DNA of 64,000 bases. Source: Aquitalea aquatica. GTDB taxonomy: Bacteria > Pseudomonadota > Gammaproteobacteria > Burkholderiales > Chromobacteriaceae. The notes beneath the pieces were generated by a model that was given only the letters and a program-made list of their open reading frames with translations, had not been told where the DNA came from and searched no databases. The translations under genes and the position numbers were made by a program. The DNA lies in assembly GCF_013911085.1 (NCBI RefSeq), contig NZ_JACERN010000018.1, positions 1 to 64,000 on the forward strand. The letters are read 5' to 3'. Shown here piece after piece: positions 37,091-46,035 of the stretch (positions are counted from its first letter, which is position 1; each line of letters begins with the position of its first letter).

Positions 37091-40000
37091 ACCGACAGTG
37101 ACCGCAGGCGTGGGCTGTTGTGTATTGTGGCCATGCCGGTCTGGCAGGCTATGTGCCAGCCAGTGTTGCAGCTGTTCGGGCGGCAGCGCCTGGCTGAACA
37201 GATAGCCCTGTATCACCTCGCAGCCTTGTGCCACCAGGAAATCATACTGGGCGGCGGTTTCCACTCCTTCGGCAATCACGGTCAGGCCCAGGCTGTGGCC
37301 CAGGGCAATGACGGCCTTGCAGATGGCGGCATCGTTGGGATTGTCCAGTACATCGCGCACAAAGCTGTGGTCGATCTTGACCTGGTCCAGCGGCAGTTGC
37401 TTCAGGTAGGACAGCGAGGAGTAACCGGTGCCGAAATCATCCAGGGCAAAGGTAATGCCCAGCTGGCGCAGGCTGTTCATCTTGCTGCCGGCGTCGTCCA
37501 GCTTCATCAACAGCAGGCTTTCGGTGATTTCCAGTTTCAGCAGGGCCGGATTGGCGCCGCTGTCTTGCAGCAGGCGGCGCAGGCGGCTGACAAAATCGCT
37601 TTGGTGGAACTGACGGGCACTGACATTGACGGCGATGCTCAGGCCGGCGGTGTCGGCATGGCTGGCCCAGGCGGCCAACTGGGTGCAGGCTTGTTGCAGC
37701 ACCCAGTGATCGATGGCCAGGATCAGATTGCTCTGTTCGGCCAATGGAATGAACGAGCCGGGCAAGCGCAGCCCCTGTTGCGGGCTATGCCAGCGCAATA
37801 GCGCCTCCACGCTCTGGCAAGGCTTGCCGTGGCGGATCTGCGGCTGGTAGTACAGGCTGAGTTCGCCGTGTTCCAGCGCATGGTGTAGCTCGGCTTCCAG
37901 CTGGGTGCGGGTATTGATTTCCGCCTGCATCACCGGGTCGAAAAAGCGCAGGGTGTTACGTCCGGCGGATTTGGCCTGGTACATCGCCAGGTCGGCCTGC
38001 TTGAGGATGTCCTCGCTGCTGCCGTTTTCGTCGGCAAACAGGGCAATACCCAGGCTGGAGCTGCCACGGTAGTCGTAGCCACGCAGCTGGTAGGGCTGGT
38101 GCAGGGTGGCCAGAATCTTGCGGCCGACGGTTTCTGCTTCGTGCATGGCCAGATCGCGCTTTGGCCCCAGGTTTTCCAGCATCACGATGAATTCGTCCCC
38201 GCCCAGCCGGGCCACAGTGTCACCGGTGCGCAGGCAGCGCAGCAGGCGGCTGGCCACTTCCTGTAGCAGGACATCGCCAATATCGTGGCCCATGGTGTCG
38301 TTCAGCGACTTGAAATTGTCTAGGTCGAGGAACAGCAGTGCGCCATATTCCTTTTGGCGGCGGGCCGCATCCCGCGCGTGTTGCAGCCGGTCTTGCAGCA
38401 GGCGACGGTTGGGCAGGTGGGTGAGGGCATCGTAAAACGCCAGGGTCTGGATTTCATCGGCCGCAGCCTTGCGCTCGGTGATGTCCTGGAAAATGGCCAC
38501 GTAATGGCTGGTGTGTCCTGCATTATCCTTGACCGCCGTGATGGTGAGCCATTCCGGGAACACTTCGCCGGTCTTGCGGGTATTCCATATTTCGCCCTGC
38601 CAGGCACCATTTTCCAGCAGGGATTGCCACAGTTGCTGGTAAAAGGCTGCCGGGTGTCGGTGCGAGCTGAGCACGGCGGGTGTCTTGCCCACCACGTCTG
38701 CGCTGTCATAGCCGGTGATCTGGCTGAAGGAGGGATTCACCCGCAGGATGTGGCCGTCCGGGTCGGTGACCATGATGCCTTCCTGGGTGAGGAAGGTGGT
38801 GGCGGCAATGCGCAGCTCTGCTTCCATGCGCTTGTGACGGCTGATGTCGGCAATAAAGCCGTACCACAACACCTCGCTGCCGTCTTGCTCCGGCATGGCA
38901 TCCACCAGCAGCCATTTGATCTGGCCGTCCGGCAGGCAGATGCGATATTCGGTGCGCCATTGCGTCAGGGTCTGTGCCGAGTGGTGCAAGGCCTCAAAGA
39001 AGCTGTCGCGGTCTACAGGGTGTAGCAGATTGCGAATCGCGTCGGCACTCTGGCTGACCGCTTCCGGCCGGATGCCGTAGATGTCGTAAAAGGCTTCACT
39101 GGCAAAGGGGAAGCAGCCATGGCCATCGCTGAACATGCGGTATTGGAACACCACGCCGGGAATCTGCGACACGATCTTGCGCAGCAACTGGTTGGCAGCA
39201 TGTTCGGCGGCTTTTTCTTCTTCACGCTGGATACGTTCCAGCAGTGTATTGAAGGAGGTGGCCAACAAGCCGACTTCATCTGCCCGGCTGACCGGCAAGG
39301 GTTGCTTGGGCAGTTCGCCATCACCCATGCGGGTCAGCAACTGGGTGGCTTCACTCAGTGGTAGTAACTGGCGGCGCAGCCACCACCAGCTCAGACCACC
39401 CGCCAGCAAGGTCAGCAGCAGTGCCAGACCGAACAGCTGACGTTGCAGGGTGCGGATGGGGGCAAAGGCCTCTTCCGCCGGCAATACCGACTGCATCAGC
39501 CAGCCGGTGGACTTGATGTGCACGCTGGAGGACAGCTCCAGCACCCCGCGCGAACTCATGGCCACCCCGGATCCTTCGTAGCCAGCGATATAGCGGTCAT
39601 ACAAGGGGTTGATCCCGGGTGGCGGGCCAGCCTTGAGCAGACGCTGCTTGTCCGAGGACATGATGTAGCGGCGGCTTTGTGGCGCGGTAATGAAGAAACT
39701 GCCGGTGGCACCGTAGCGTGCGGCACTGATGTCATCCAGAAAATTGGGTTGCGCCAGATTGGTCACCCCCATGATCAGCCCTTCCAGCTTGCCATTGGCA
39801 TCCAGCAGTGGCTCCAGCATGGAAATCACCGGCTTGCCGGTGTAATGGCCTTGCATTGGCTCCGTGATATAACGTCCGCCATGCTGCATGGTCAGCCGGA
39901 AAAACGCGCTGTCGGCATAGGAGTGGCCGTCGCGGCCCAGGCTTTCCGGGATGCTGGCCTGCACCTGGCCGTTTTTGTCCAGCACCACGATGCCCCAGTT

Positions 40001-40315
40001 GAACATCATCAGCAAAATGGGCCGTCGCAGTAGCTCCGGCTGGATGGCTGCGGTGCTGACCGGCTTGCCCTTGAACTGCCGGGTAAGGGACTGCAAGGCT
40101 TGCACGCGCTCGCTGACCGAGCGGTCTACTTCGCGTGCAGTCAGCGATACGGTGGAAAACTGCTGAGCGGAAATGGTGTCTTCCATCTGCTGGCGCAGAC
40201 TATGGCTGATCAGCAAGGTGGTCAGCCACAGAGTGAGCACCAGTGCCAGCAACATGCCAAGGGTGATGCGGGTGCGCAGGGAGCGCCTGCCGTATGGGGA
40301 GAATTGCGTGCTCAT
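37085..40315 (-). CDS. Cache-HAMP-PAS-PAS-GGDEF-EAL c-di-GMP protein
   Basis: A 1,076-residue membrane protein. Helix 1 (~19-38), a periplasmic Cache-like domain (~45-285), helix 2 (~290-312), HAMP (~313-365), two PAS domains (~375-495 and ~500-615), GGDEF (~625-785; GGDEF at 705-709, I-site RTGD at 696-699) and EAL (~800-1050; EAL at 837-839, DDFGTG at 959-964). Both enzymatic motifs are intact. ATG at 40315 starts a natural cytosolic Arg-rich leader before helix 1. It converges with another GGDEF-EAL gene, the stops overlapping by 6 bases; the two are not close copies but have the same type of layout. Confidence 0.87.
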   Translation of the reverse strand: MSTQFSPYGRRSLRTRITLGMLLALVLTLWLTTLLISHSLRQQMEDTISAQQFSTVSLTAREVDRSVSERVQALQSLTRQFKGKPVSTAAIQPELLRRPILLMMFNWGIVVLDKNGQVQASIPESLGRDGHSYADSAFFRLTMQHGGRYITEPMQGHYTGKPVISMLEPLLDANGKLEGLIMGVTNLAQPNFLDDISAARYGATGSFFITAPQSRRYIMSSDKQRLLKAGPPPGINPLYDRYIAGYEGSGVAMSSRGVLELSSSVHIKSTGWLMQSVLPAEEAFAPIRTLQRQLFGLALLLTLLAGGLSWWWLRRQLLPLSEATQLLTRMGDGELPKQPLPVSRADEVGLLATSFNTLLERIQREEEKAAEHAANQLLRKIVSQIPGVVFQYRMFSDGHGCFPFASEAFYDIYGIRPEAVSQSADAIRNLLHPVDRDSFFEALHHSAQTLTQWRTEYRICLPDGQIKWLLVDAMPEQDGSEVLWYGFIADISRHKRMEAELRIAATTFLTQEGIMVTDPDGHILRVNPSFSQITGYDSADVVGKTPAVLSSHRHPAAFYQQLWQSLLENGAWQGEIWNTRKTGEVFPEWLTITAVKDNAGHTSHYVAIFQDITERKAAADEIQTLAFYDALTHLPNRRLLQDRLQHARDAARRQKEYGALLFLDLDNFKSLNDTMGHDIGDVLLQEVASRLLRCLRTGDTVARLGGDEFIVMLENLGPKRDLAMHEAETVGRKILATLHQPYQLRGYDYRGSSSLGIALFADENGSSEDILKQADLAMYQAKSAGRNTLRFFDPVMQAEINTRTQLEAELHHALEHGELSLYYQPQIRHGKPCQSVEALLRWHSPQQGLRLPGSFIPLAEQSNLILAIDHWVLQQACTQLAAWASHADTAGLSIAVNVSARQFHQSDFVSRLRRLLQDSGANPALLKLEITESLLLMKLDDAGSKMNSLRQLGITFALDDFGTGYSSLSYLKQLPLDQVKIDHSFVRDVLDNPNDAAICKAVIALGHSLGLTVIAEGVETAAQYDFLVAQGCEVIQGYLFSQALPPEQLQHWLAHSLPDRHGHNTQQPTPAVTVGS

Positions 40316-40477
40316 GATTCCGGTAGCTGCCTGCTGGTAATGCTTGCTGTCAGCATAGCGGAGGCCTTGTGCGCTGTGTGTCCTCTTGTCGGACAAAGCT
40401 GCCAAAGTCTGAGGCGGATCAACATTATGACAGCGTGGTCGGGTCCGCGTAGCCGGCCCGACCGGTCAAGGCGGGAA

Positions 40478-41680
40478 TCACCAGTTGGTTTCACGGTCCG
40501 GTGTCGCGGTGATCTGGTGGATGGTGAGGTCGGCCCCGTTGAACTCTTCTTCCTCATCCAGCCGGATGCCCACCGTCTTGCGCAGCACGGCATACACCAG
40601 ATAACCGCCACCAAAGCCAATGGCGATGCCACCTGCCGTGCCCAGCAATTGGGAAATCAAGCTGACTCCACCCAGGCCACCCAGTGCGCTCTGGCCGAAG
40701 ATACCGGCAGCAATGCCGCCCCAGGCGCCGCAGATGCCGTGCAGCGGCCATACCCCCAGCACGTCGTCGATCTTCCAGCGGTTCTGGGTCTGGGTAAACA
40801 GCCAGACAAACATCGCACCAGCTACCAGCCCCACCACCAGTGCGCCTAGCGGATGCATGATGTCCGAGCCGGCGCATACGGCCACCAGGCCAGCCAGCGG
40901 GCCGTTATGGATGAAGCCGGGGTCGTTCTTGCCGGCCCACATCGCGCTGAGGGTGCCGCCGACCATGGCCATCAGCGAATTGATGGCCACCAGCCCGGAA
41001 ATACCGTTCAGCCTTTGTGCGCTCATCACGTTGAAGCCGAACCAGCCGACGATCAGAATCCACGCGCCCAGTGCCAGGAAGGGAATGGAGGAGGGCGGGT
41101 GGGCCGAGATGCGGCCTTCCTTGCTGTAGCGGCCGCGCCGCGCGCCCAGGTTCAGCACGGCGGCCAGGCCGATCCAGCCGCCCACTGCATGTACCACCAC
41201 CGAGCCGGCAAAGTCGTGGAAAGGCTGGCCGAAGCTATGGCTCAGCCAGTCTTGCACGCCGTAGTGGTTATTCCAGGCCATGCCCTCGAAGAAGGGATAG
41301 ACCAGGCCCACCAGCAAAAAGGTCGCTGCCGACTGCGGATGGAATTTTGCCCGCTCGGCAATACCGCCGGACACAATGGCCGGAATGGCCGCGGCAAAAG
41401 TCAGTAGGAAGAAAAATTTCACCAGTTCATAGCCATTGTGCTGGGCAATATGGCTGGCATCCCCCAGGAAGTTCACCCCATAGGCCACGCTGTAGCCGAC
41501 AAAGAAATAGGCGATGGCCGATACCGCAAAGTCGGTCAGGATCTTGACCAGGGCATTGACCTGGTTTTTCTTACGTACTGTGCCCAGTTCCAGAAAGGCG
41601 AAACCTGCGTGCATGGCCAGAATCATGATGGCCCCCAGCAGCAGGAATAGTACGTCGGAAGGTGAATTCGAGTTTGGCAT
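40478..41680 (-). CDS. amtB: Ammonium transporter AmtB
   Basis: A 400-residue channel protein with eleven hydrophobic helices. The pore twin-His pair is in VVHAVGGWIGL and WPLHGICGAWGG, and AGSVVVHAVGG is the Amt signature region. The C-terminal tail has the LDEEEEFNGADLTIH segment that contacts the PII protein in relatives. No N-terminal signal extension is apparent. No glnK lies beside it, although amtB is often in a glnK-amtB operon. A sigma-54 promoter and NtrC-like sites lie upstream, so nitrogen control is expected. Confidence 0.95.
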   Translation of the reverse strand: MPNSNSPSDVLFLLLGAIMILAMHAGFAFLELGTVRKKNQVNALVKILTDFAVSAIAYFFVGYSVAYGVNFLGDASHIAQHNGYELVKFFFLLTFAAAIPAIVSGGIAERAKFHPQSAATFLLVGLVYPFFEGMAWNNHYGVQDWLSHSFGQPFHDFAGSVVVHAVGGWIGLAAVLNLGARRGRYSKEGRISAHPPSSIPFLALGAWILIVGWFGFNVMSAQRLNGISGLVAINSLMAMVGGTLSAMWAGKNDPGFIHNGPLAGLVAVCAGSDIMHPLGALVVGLVAGAMFVWLFTQTQNRWKIDDVLGVWPLHGICGAWGGIAAGIFGQSALGGLGGVSLISQLLGTAGGIAIGFGGGYLVYAVLRKTVGIRLDEEEEFNGADLTIHQITATPDRETNW

Positions 41681-41721
41681 GGCGAGTCCCGTTGTGGTCG
41701 GCTTTTATGGGGCTTCCTTAA

Positions 41722-41737
41722 AGCAAGGGGAATGCCA
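41722..41737 (-). promoter_or_regulatory. Sigma-54 (RpoN) promoter of amtB
   Basis: Read on the minus strand: TGGCAT, five bases, TTGCT. The GG and GC of the -24 and -12 elements are exactly 10 bases apart, as the sigma-54 consensus demands. The implied start site would be near 41711, leaving a leader of about 30 bases to the amtB ATG at 41680. Confidence 0.75.
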
Positions 41738-41848
41738 GCTTGGCGCCAGCGGCACCAGTTTGAATCGCAGATGCTCGAAAATGGTGACGGCGCTGCCCGA
41801 TTTCGGTGATCACAGGCTGATGCATGCTGCGATTTGTCAGTGCACCCG

Positions 41849-41865
41849 TGCACCAAAAAGGTGTT
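41849..41865. promoter_or_regulatory. NtrC-like binding site, promoter-proximal
   Basis: TGCACC AAAA AGGTGTT matches the NtrC consensus TGCACC-N4-TGGTGCA in the left arm fully and in GGTG of the right arm. It lies about 115 bases upstream of the sigma-54 promoter, a typical enhancer distance. Confidence 0.5.
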
Positions 41866-41908
41866 TTGCCGCGATGTTGTGCTGTTAATTGGTGCGTTAA
41901 AAATGAAA

Positions 41909-41925
41909 AGCACCGCTTCGGTGCG
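41909..41925. promoter_or_regulatory. NtrC-like binding site, promoter-distal
   Basis: AGCACCGCTTCGGTGCG contains GCACC and GGTGC separated by five bases, a perfect inner dyad of the NtrC consensus. It is spaced 60 bases from the proximal site, which would place both on nearly the same DNA face. Confidence 0.5.
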
Positions 41926-42093
41926 TGATGGCATTGTCACGGCCAAGACCTGACGCCTGCCGGGCGCATGCCCTGCGCCACCCTGTTGGCCGCCGCCGCG
42001 GACATTTGATCTGATTTTGGTAAAAATACTTAGGTATAAGGGATGACAAGCAGCTACATTCAAACGGTGAATTGAAAAAGAAGAAATACAATC

Positions 42094-43131
42094 GTGGCAT
42101 TCAATAAAATCAGCCTGCTTACGGGGGTAATCGGCTGCCTGTTGTGTTGCCAGCTGGCCGTGGCCAAAGACGTGCTGCGAGTGCTCGCCTGGCCTGGCTA
42201 TGCCGATCCGGACGTGGTGCATGCCTTCGAACAGCGCTTCCAGGTGAGCGTGGAAGTGACTTTTGTCGACTCGGACGAGGCGCTATGGGCCAAGATGCAT
42301 GCTTCCTCCGGACCGCATTTCGATGTGCTGGCCGCCAATACTGCCGAAATGCAGCGTTATTTCGCCGCCGGCCTGCTCAAGCCGCTGGACCCGGCCTTGC
42401 TACCTAATACCCGGCGTCAGTTGCCGCGCTTTCGCAATCTGGCAGCCATTCCCGGCCTGCAGCAGCAAGGCCGGCTGTATGCCGTTCCCTTTACCTATTC
42501 CACCATGGGCATCATCTACGACCGGCGGCAGTTTCCCGTGCCGCCTGACACCATGAATGTGCTGTGGGACCCGCGTTATCGCCACAAGGTGCTCGACTTC
42601 AATAGCGGACAACATAATTTCTCGTTTACCGCGCTGGCCAGCGGCATTGGCCAGCCCTTTCGCTTGAGCGCGGCGCAGCAAGGCATGCTGGTGCAGCGGC
42701 TGATTGCACTGCGGCGCAATGTACTGACTTTTTACAGCCTGCCGGAAGAGGGGACGGAATTGTTCATCCGCCACAAGATCGCGCTGATGTTTGGCAATTA
42801 CGGCACCCAGCAGCTGAACTCGCTGCGCCAGGCGGGGGCCGATGTTGGCTATGCCATTCCGCGTGAAGGCGTGCTGGCCTGGCTGGACTGCTGGGCCATG
42901 ACGGCGGCCAGCAGCAAGCCACGGCTGGCGCAGCAGTGGATCAACTACATGCTGGAGCCGGCAGTCAGCGCGCTGTTGCCGACACGGCAAGGGCTGGCCA
43001 ATACCCTCAGCGCCAGCGACGAACTGAAACCCGGTGCCAAAGTGCTATGGCTGCAGCCCGTGGAAAATGCCGCGCAGCGTGAAGCGCTATGGCAAAAGAT
43101 CTATTCCGGCGACCGGCCGGGGAGCTTCTGA
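42094..43131 (+). CDS. PotD-like periplasmic solute-binding protein
   Basis: A 345-residue binding protein. Signal peptide: LLTGVIGCLLCCQLAVA, cleaved near residue 24. The mature protein follows the spermidine/putrescine-binding PotD family: LRVLAWPGYADPDVVHAFEQ, DVLAANTAEMQRY, FTYSTMGIIYDRR, LMFGNYGTQQLNSL. The start is GTG at 42094. No ABC permease or ATPase is next to it; instead the next gene, 3 bases on, is a periplasm-sensing GGDEF protein. This suggests a sensory rather than a transport role, as for NspS with MbaA in Vibrio; ligand unproven. Confidence 0.8.
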   Translation: MAFNKISLLTGVIGCLLCCQLAVAKDVLRVLAWPGYADPDVVHAFEQRFQVSVEVTFVDSDEALWAKMHASSGPHFDVLAANTAEMQRYFAAGLLKPLDPALLPNTRRQLPRFRNLAAIPGLQQQGRLYAVPFTYSTMGIIYDRRQFPVPPDTMNVLWDPRYRHKVLDFNSGQHNFSFTALASGIGQPFRLSAAQQGMLVQRLIALRRNVLTFYSLPEEGTELFIRHKIALMFGNYGTQQLNSLRQAGADVGYAIPREGVLAWLDCWAMTAASSKPRLAQQWINYMLEPAVSALLPTRQGLANTLSASDELKPGAKVLWLQPVENAAQREALWQKIYSGDRPGSF

Positions 43132-43134
43132 ATC

Positions 43135-44859
43135 ATGCGCTCCGGTCTGTTGGTGAAACTGGCGCTGCTACTGGCGGTATTCGGCATCCTGTCGTCCGGG
43201 ATTACCGGCTACTACGCTTTCACTGCCAACCGCACCATGCTGGTGTCGGCGGCACAGGGGGATTTGCTGACGGCGGCGCGTGGGGTGAACCGTCGGCTGC
43301 AACAGGCCGAGGAAGAAGCTGCCGATGATGCCATGCTGCTGGCACGGCTGGTGCAGGTGGCCCAGGTGATCAACGGCCAGGGCGGTAGCCAGATGCAGCG
43401 GGCGCGCGACGAACTGGCGCAGGCATTTGCCGGCATGCTGGCGCTGCACCCCGAATACTTGCAGGTCAGGCTGATCGGTGCGGCGGACAACGGGCTGGAA
43501 CTGGTCAGGGTAGACAGTAGCGGCGGGCTGACCCTGCGCGTGGATGGTGCGGATTTGCAGGAAAAAGGCCATTTCCCTTATGTGTTTGAAACCCTGGCCT
43601 TGCCGGCTGGGCAAATCTACCAGTCAGCCATCGGCATCAATCACGAGCGCGCCGCACATGATGCCGAAGGCCGCCCCGGCATGATGGTGGCAACGCCGCT
43701 GCCGCGCAGCGACGGCCAGCCAGGTGGCCTGCTGGTGATCAATCTCGATCTGGAGCGGCTGCTGGGGCAGCTGCGTGCCGATTTGCCCAAGGGCTATCAG
43801 CTGTACATGGCCAACCGCTGGGGTGATTTTCTGGTCCACCCCGACCCGGCGCAAACCTTCGGCTTTGAGCAGGGCCGCCGCATCCTGATGCAGGACAGCT
43901 TTGCCGCTACCCAGCCCTTGTTTGAGCGCAAGCTCAACAATCTGGCGCTGAGCGGGCTGGAGCAGCCACAGCAGGCCGCCGAGCGGGTCATGGCTTTCGT
44001 GCGTCAGCCAGTGGGGCTGGGCAATCGGGATGATTTCGTGGTGACCGGCCTGGTACAGCCGCTGGATGCGGTGCTGGAAAGCGCCGTGCCGCTGGGGCAG
44101 CGCATCATCCACATGGTACTGGCCTTCAGCGCCATCGCCATTTTGCTGGCCGTGGTGTTCGCTCGTGCCTTGTTGCGGCCCATCAATACCCTGGCGCAGG
44201 CTGCCAGCAGTTTTTCCGATACCCAGCTGCAGCAGGTGCTGCCAGTGGAGCGCAATGATGAAATCGGCGTGCTGGCGCGCAATTTCGACCGCATGCAGCG
44301 ACAGATCAACAGCCATATGGCCAGCTTGTACGACAATCAGCGTGAGCTGAGCTATCTGGCGCACCATGACAGCCTGACCGGGCTGGCCAACCGGGCCTTG
44401 TTCTTCCAGCGGCTGGAGCAGTTATTGCAGCTGTCACAACGCAATGGCGCACCGTTTGCCGTGCTGTTTGTCGATCTGGACCATTTCAAAGAAGTGAATG
44501 ACCTGCATGGTCATGCCATCGGTGACCAGGTATTGCAGATTGTCGCCCGCCGCTTGCTGCATACCGTGCGTGGCAGCGATATGGTGGCGCGCATGGGCGG
44601 CGATGAATACCTGATCCTGCTGCAGGGTAACTTCACCGATGCAGCGCTGGCCGAACTGATGAACAAGCTGCGGCAGAGCATAGGCGAAGCCATGACCGTG
44701 TCCGGGCAGCGACTGGAGGTGGGGGCCAGCATTGGCTACAGCCTGTATCCGCGTGATGGCACCACGGCTGAGCAACTGGTCAACGAGGCGGATCATGCCA
44801 TGTACCATGTCAAGGCCGGCATGCGCGGCGGCGAAGCCAACTCCCTGTCCTGCCGCTAG
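43135..44859 (+). CDS. Membrane-bound Cache-HAMP-GGDEF diguanylate cyclase
   Basis: A 574-residue protein. Helix 1 (~8-28), a periplasmic sensor (~30-320, with LVINLDLERLLGQL typical of double-Cache folds), helix 2 (~325-345), HAMP (~346-400) and GGDEF (~405-570). The active site is GGDEY (488-492) with the I-site RGSD at 479-482, so it should be an active, product-inhibited cyclase. No EAL domain. It follows the PotD-like binding protein by 3 bases; the two probably form a ligand-sensing pair. Confidence 0.87.
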   Translation: MRSGLLVKLALLLAVFGILSSGITGYYAFTANRTMLVSAAQGDLLTAARGVNRRLQQAEEEAADDAMLLARLVQVAQVINGQGGSQMQRARDELAQAFAGMLALHPEYLQVRLIGAADNGLELVRVDSSGGLTLRVDGADLQEKGHFPYVFETLALPAGQIYQSAIGINHERAAHDAEGRPGMMVATPLPRSDGQPGGLLVINLDLERLLGQLRADLPKGYQLYMANRWGDFLVHPDPAQTFGFEQGRRILMQDSFAATQPLFERKLNNLALSGLEQPQQAAERVMAFVRQPVGLGNRDDFVVTGLVQPLDAVLESAVPLGQRIIHMVLAFSAIAILLAVVFARALLRPINTLAQAASSFSDTQLQQVLPVERNDEIGVLARNFDRMQRQINSHMASLYDNQRELSYLAHHDSLTGLANRALFFQRLEQLLQLSQRNGAPFAVLFVDLDHFKEVNDLHGHAIGDQVLQIVARRLLHTVRGSDMVARMGGDEYLILLQGNFTDAALAELMNKLRQSIGEAMTVSGQRLEVGASIGYSLYPRDGTTAEQLVNEADHAMYHVKAGMRGGEANSLSCR

Positions 44860-44965
44860 GCTATGCTGCATGAAGGCCTGTCCTGCGGTGCGCGGATTTT
44901 CACGCCTTGCATCGATCCAACACGCGCCGCCGTAAACAAGTTCTTACACTTCCGGGAAGATGCCG

Positions 44966-45886
44966 ATGAACAGAGCGACTTCCGCACGCCAACGCCAGCC
45001 CAAGCAGGCCAGTCCACAGCAGCCACCGATGGCGGCCATTTGTCTGCCACAGCTGCTGGCAACACTGCACAACGCCTGCCGCCAGTCAGCGGAGCAGCAT
45101 GGCCTGGCCTGGCTGCTGGACACTGATGCGGCTCTGGCTCCGTCCTTGCTGCTGCACCCACTCGCCTTGCCCCAGCTATTGCAGCAACTGTTGGGTGCCA
45201 GCATCCGTTACACCCGCAAGGGCGGCATTCTGCTCCGGACGCAGCTGCTGGCACAGCAGCAGATGTTCCAGATCATCACCATAGAAATCATACATGAGGG
45301 GAGTCAGGAGGATGGCCCGGCGGCAGCGATGGCCGCGCTGTTGCAGCAGCCGGAGCGAGCACGCAAGGCCGGGCAGCCGGCCGGTGGCTGGCATAGTATC
45401 CGCCGACTGGCGCGGCTGAGTGCTGCCACCTTGCAGCTGGAGCAGGGTAGTGGGCAGGGCTGCCAGCTGATTGTGCAGCTACGTGCCGAAGTTGTCGAAG
45501 CTGGCCTGCCAGAGCATCCGCAGGCTGAATCGCTGCCAGTGCTGGATCACCGCGTGCTGCGCGTGCTGTATCAGGACGACTGGCCGCAGCAAAGAGCATT
45601 GCTGCAGGCATTTCTGCGCGACAAGCAGGCCGACCTGCATGCGCTGCTGCAAGCCTGGCACACTGGCGACCTGCAGGCGCTGGGGCTGCTGGCCCACCGT
45701 ATCAAGGGTGCCAGCCGCAACGTGGGAGCCGCTGCGCTGGCGCACGCTGCCGCACGGGTGGAGCAGGCCGCCCGTGGCCAGCATCACGCCAGTTTGCCTG
45801 CCTTGCTGCAGGCGCTGGAGCAGGCGCTGCAATCCTTCGCCAGCATGCTGCAGCGGGCGCAGGATGGACCGCTGATTAATATCTAA
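44966..45886 (+). CDS. Hpt-domain protein with ATPase-like N-terminal region
   Basis: About 306 residues. The C-terminal third is a histidine phosphotransfer (Hpt) domain: LLAHRIKGASRNVGAAALAHAAARVEQ, with the phospho-accepting His near residue 235. The N-terminal half has SIRYTRKGGILLR and QLEQGSGQGCQLIVQL, phrases reminiscent of a histidine-kinase ATPase domain (the G-boxes), but without a clear N-box, so probably degenerate. The second ATG (44966) is 6 bases from GGGAAG and preferred over 44960. It could pass phosphate between unlinked histidine kinases and response regulators; no partner lies beside it. Confidence 0.65.
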   Translation: MNRATSARQRQPKQASPQQPPMAAICLPQLLATLHNACRQSAEQHGLAWLLDTDAALAPSLLLHPLALPQLLQQLLGASIRYTRKGGILLRTQLLAQQQMFQIITIEIIHEGSQEDGPAAAMAALLQQPERARKAGQPAGGWHSIRRLARLSAATLQLEQGSGQGCQLIVQLRAEVVEAGLPEHPQAESLPVLDHRVLRVLYQDDWPQQRALLQAFLRDKQADLHALLQAWHTGDLQALGLLAHRIKGASRNVGAAALAHAAARVEQAARGQHHASLPALLQALEQALQSFASMLQRAQDGPLINI

Positions 45887-46035
45887 TCCCGGCTCAGGCA
45901 TGGCGCAATGCAGCGTAAGGCCCTAAAATAATCTGACAATTCCTAAGAGCGTGTCCACGATCGCGCCATGCCGCCTCATCCATGCGGCAGATCGTGTACA
46001 GCTTCTAACAGCCCACTACGCTGGAGAAACCTCTC

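Larger units (their letters stand above)
41681..42093. promoter_or_regulatory. Divergent intergenic region of amtB and the binding-protein/GGDEF operon
   Basis: A 413-base stretch with no gene. It holds a sigma-54 promoter for amtB and two NtrC-like dyads (listed separately) in the amtB-proximal half. The half nearest the binding-protein gene (42005-42093) is A/T-rich and should hold its promoter, but no convincing -35/-10 pair was found. Nothing else was recognised. Confidence 0.6.
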
